The translations under genes were made by a program, and so were the position numbers. This document shows positions 6,800 to 8,327 of a DNA stretch of 8,327 nucleotides, one piece after another. The stretch is from an uncultured Micrococcales bacterium (lineage in GTDB: Bacteria > Actinomycetota > Actinomycetes > Actinomycetales > Microbacteriaceae), in NCBI GenBank assembly GCA_903820955.1, contig CAIJJH010000194.1:1-8327 (forward strand), in the 5' to 3' direction. A model generated the notes under the pieces. It made no database searches, was not told the origin of the DNA, and saw only the letters and a list, made by a program, of their open reading frames with translations. Every line of letters begins with the position of its first letter. Within the stretch, counting starts at the first letter, position 1.

Positions 6800-7204
6800 A
6801 TGCAGAGAATCGACCGACTTCGCCCGCGCCTAGTGGTGCTTTGGTGGCCAACGCTGATTCTGGCAGGCTGCTGCGCGGTCTACGGTTTCTTTATCGGCCG
6901 CCAACTCGACCCGAGCTTCGAGCAACTGCTTTACGGCTCGCTCGGCGCGGCCTTGTTCATACTCTGGCTCCTGCCGACGCTTTCTTATGCCGGGTCCTTC
7001 GCCGATATCTATCAAGACCGACTCATCATTCGTCGCGGGCTGTTCGGCAAGAAGCGCACTGTCCTATTTGTCGACGTCCTAGAAATCACCGGTGGAGCAG
7101 TGCGTGGCGTGGTTTTGACCGTCCGCGACCAAGAAAATGCGGTTTTGAAGCGTTACCCGAAGCCGAAGGCGATCGCCGCGCAGCTGAATGCTCTGGCAAA
7201 ATAG
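6800..7204 (+). CDS. Two-helix membrane protein with bacterial PH domain (Rv3278c-like)
   Basis: A 134-residue protein with two transmembrane helices near 12-32 and 43-62 joined by a short loop, followed by a cytoplasmic beta-rich region (66-134). The repeated pattern ADIYQDRLIIRRGLFGKKRT (68-87), then VDVLEITGG, matches bacterial PH-domain proteins of the DUF304/bPH2 type, in which a strand-turn-strand of the form 'RLiirrGlf.kkr..v.l..v' follows the membrane helices. The domain's role is not known. It starts 3 nt after birA, without a ribosome binding site, and ends 4 nt before purK. A membrane protein of this kind sits at the same place in mycobacteria (Rv3278c), so position supports the identification. 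It shows no biotin or purine motif. Confidence 0.8.
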   Translation: MQRIDRLRPRLVVLWWPTLILAGCCAVYGFFIGRQLDPSFEQLLYGSLGAALFILWLLPTLSYAGSFADIYQDRLIIRRGLFGKKRTVLFVDVLEITGGAVRGVVLTVRDQENAVLKRYPKPKAIAAQLNALAK

Positions 7205-7208
7205 AAGC

Positions 7209-8324
7209 ATGGTGAAAATAGGTGTGATCGGTGGCGGGCAACTCGCCAGAATGATGGTCCCACCCGCTGTAGCACTCGGTTTTGATTTGTGCGTGCTCGC
7301 CGAGACCGAGGGATCCTCGGCGGCGATAGCGGCAACCATGGTCGGCGATTACAACCAACTGCAGGTGGTACGGGATTTTGCGAAGACCGTAGACGTAGTT
7401 ACTTTCGATCACGAGCATGTGCCACTCGAAATTTTGCAAACCCTGGTAGCCGAGGGGGTCGAGATTCACCCCTCGCCAAAGGCTCTCGCCTTTGCCCAAA
7501 ACAAGCTAGCCATGCGTCGCAGGCTCGCTGAACTGAACCTTCCGATGCCGATTTGGGCCGAGATAAACAGCCCTGCCGAATTACAGGAATTCTTGGACGC
7601 AAATGGCGGCGAAGTCATTTTGAAGACCCCGATCGGTGGTTACGACGGCAAGGGCGTTCGCGTGATTCGTGCTGTGGAAGAAGCCGACGACTGGTTTGCC
7701 TTTGCCCCGCTTCTCGCCGAAGAAAAGGTCTCGTTCACCCGCGAACTGGCTCAGTTGAGCGCTCGCAGCAGCACCGGCGAGTTTCGCTCGTGGCCGCTAG
7801 TGCAAACCGTCCAGGTTGACGGCGTCTGTGCCGAGGTAATCGCACCGGCACCCAATGCCACGCCTAAGACCCTTGAGTATGCAGTCGAAATCGCCAGGGG
7901 AGTCGCCGAAGGTCTCGGAGTCACCGGCGTTCTAGCGGTCGAAATGTTTGAAACCACCGACGGCCGCCTACTAATCAATGAGCTCGCCATGCGACCTCAC
8001 AACTCAGGCCACTTCAGCATCGAAGGCTCGGTCACCAGTCAGTTCGAGCAGCACTTGCGCGCGGTCGCGGGCCTTCCGCTCGGTTCGACCGACCTCACCG
8101 ACGAGAGCGCCGTGATGGTAAATCTGCTCGGGGTCGATGAAACCAACGACTTCGTCACGCACTACCGGCACGTCATGCAACTTCACCCGCATGCCAAGAT
8201 TCACACCTACGGCAAGGCTGCCCGCAAGGGTCGCAAGATGGGTCACGTCACTGTCGTGGCCTCCGAGTCCGGTTGGGCTTTGGCTCAGGCGCGCGCCGCT
8301 GCCGAGGTTTTGCTTCGCGGATAG
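7209..8324 (+). CDS. purK: 5-(carboxyamino)imidazole ribonucleotide synthase
   Basis: A 371-residue ATP-grasp enzyme of de novo purine synthesis that converts AIR, ATP and bicarbonate to N5-CAIR, the substrate of PurE. Domains in order: an N-terminal fold opening with VIGGGQLARMM (6-16) and TFDHEHVPLEIL (65-76); ATP-grasp parts NKLAMRRRLAELNLPMP (98-114), LKTPIGGYDGKGVRVI (138-153) and EEKVSFTRELAQLSAR (171-186); the metal/phosphate region AVEMFETTDGRLLINELAMR (243-262), followed by PHNSGHFSIEGS (263-274); and a C-terminal beta domain ending in GKAARKGRKMGHVTVVA (335-351). All family signatures look intact and length is normal. The ATG at 7209 was chosen over 7188 because the family begins directly with the VKIGVIGGG strand and the earlier start would overlap the PH gene; a GTG at 7212 is also possible. 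No ribosome binding site is evident. Only 3 bases follow the stop; purE probably comes next, outside the window. Confidence 0.95.
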   Translation: MVKIGVIGGGQLARMMVPPAVALGFDLCVLAETEGSSAAIAATMVGDYNQLQVVRDFAKTVDVVTFDHEHVPLEILQTLVAEGVEIHPSPKALAFAQNKLAMRRRLAELNLPMPIWAEINSPAELQEFLDANGGEVILKTPIGGYDGKGVRVIRAVEEADDWFAFAPLLAEEKVSFTRELAQLSARSSTGEFRSWPLVQTVQVDGVCAEVIAPAPNATPKTLEYAVEIARGVAEGLGVTGVLAVEMFETTDGRLLINELAMRPHNSGHFSIEGSVTSQFEQHLRAVAGLPLGSTDLTDESAVMVNLLGVDETNDFVTHYRHVMQLHPHAKIHTYGKAARKGRKMGHVTVVASESGWALAQARAAAEVLLRG

Positions 8325-8327
8325 CAA

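Noticed and set aside
6349..7215. A 288-codon plus-strand open frame spanning birA and the PH-domain gene
   Set aside because: Its translation is Arg/Pro-rich with no domain pattern, and it runs out of frame across two well-supported genes. It is a shadow frame of GC-rich DNA.

Overview
The window looks like chromosome from a small-genome, moderately high-GC actinobacterium, most likely a relative of Microbacteriaceae (Micrococcales). Four things point this way: an acyl-CoA carboxylase beta subunit with a separate small epsilon subunit; a biotin ligase without a DNA-binding domain; the gene order carboxylase beta <-> birA - PH-domain membrane protein - purK, which resembles the accD5/birA/Rv3278c/purK order of Mycobacterium tuberculosis; and actinobacterial kinase-like membrane proteins. 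Nearly every base is coding. The longest non-coding stretch is 46 bp, and no gene-free stretch reaches 300 bases. No tRNA, rRNA, CRISPR array, insertion sequence or convincing terminator hairpin was seen.

Left block, + strand, 1-2511. The 3' end of a TrmA/RlmD-type RNA (uracil-5)-methyltransferase runs by a 4-base ATGA overlap into a membrane protein with a histidine-kinase-type ATPase domain. That gene runs by another ATGA overlap into a second polytopic membrane protein, which has a kinase-like helical region but no ATPase domain. In the first membrane protein the expected phosphoacceptor His is a Tyr, and no response regulator is in the window. This pair is the least explained part of the sequence.

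Middle block, - strand, 5997 down to 2508. A biotin-dependent acyl-CoA carboxylase beta subunit is followed by a 77-residue epsilon subunit (TAATG overlap) and, 2 nt later, a DUF885 putative metallopeptidase. The three genes form one apparent operon. It converges on the left block so tightly that the two final stop codons share the palindrome CTAG.

Right block, + strand, 6044-8324. birA (biotin-protein ligase), a two-helix PH-domain membrane protein and purK (purine biosynthesis) are separated by 3 and 4 nt. birA is divergent from the carboxylase operon across 46 bp. Each side of that gap carries a TANNNT -10 hexamer exactly 7 nt before its ATG, as expected for two leaderless transcripts from overlapping back-to-back promoters. 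The link makes sense: BirA attaches biotin to the carrier domain of the carboxylase alpha subunit (outside this window), which delivers carboxyl groups to the beta subunit encoded opposite.
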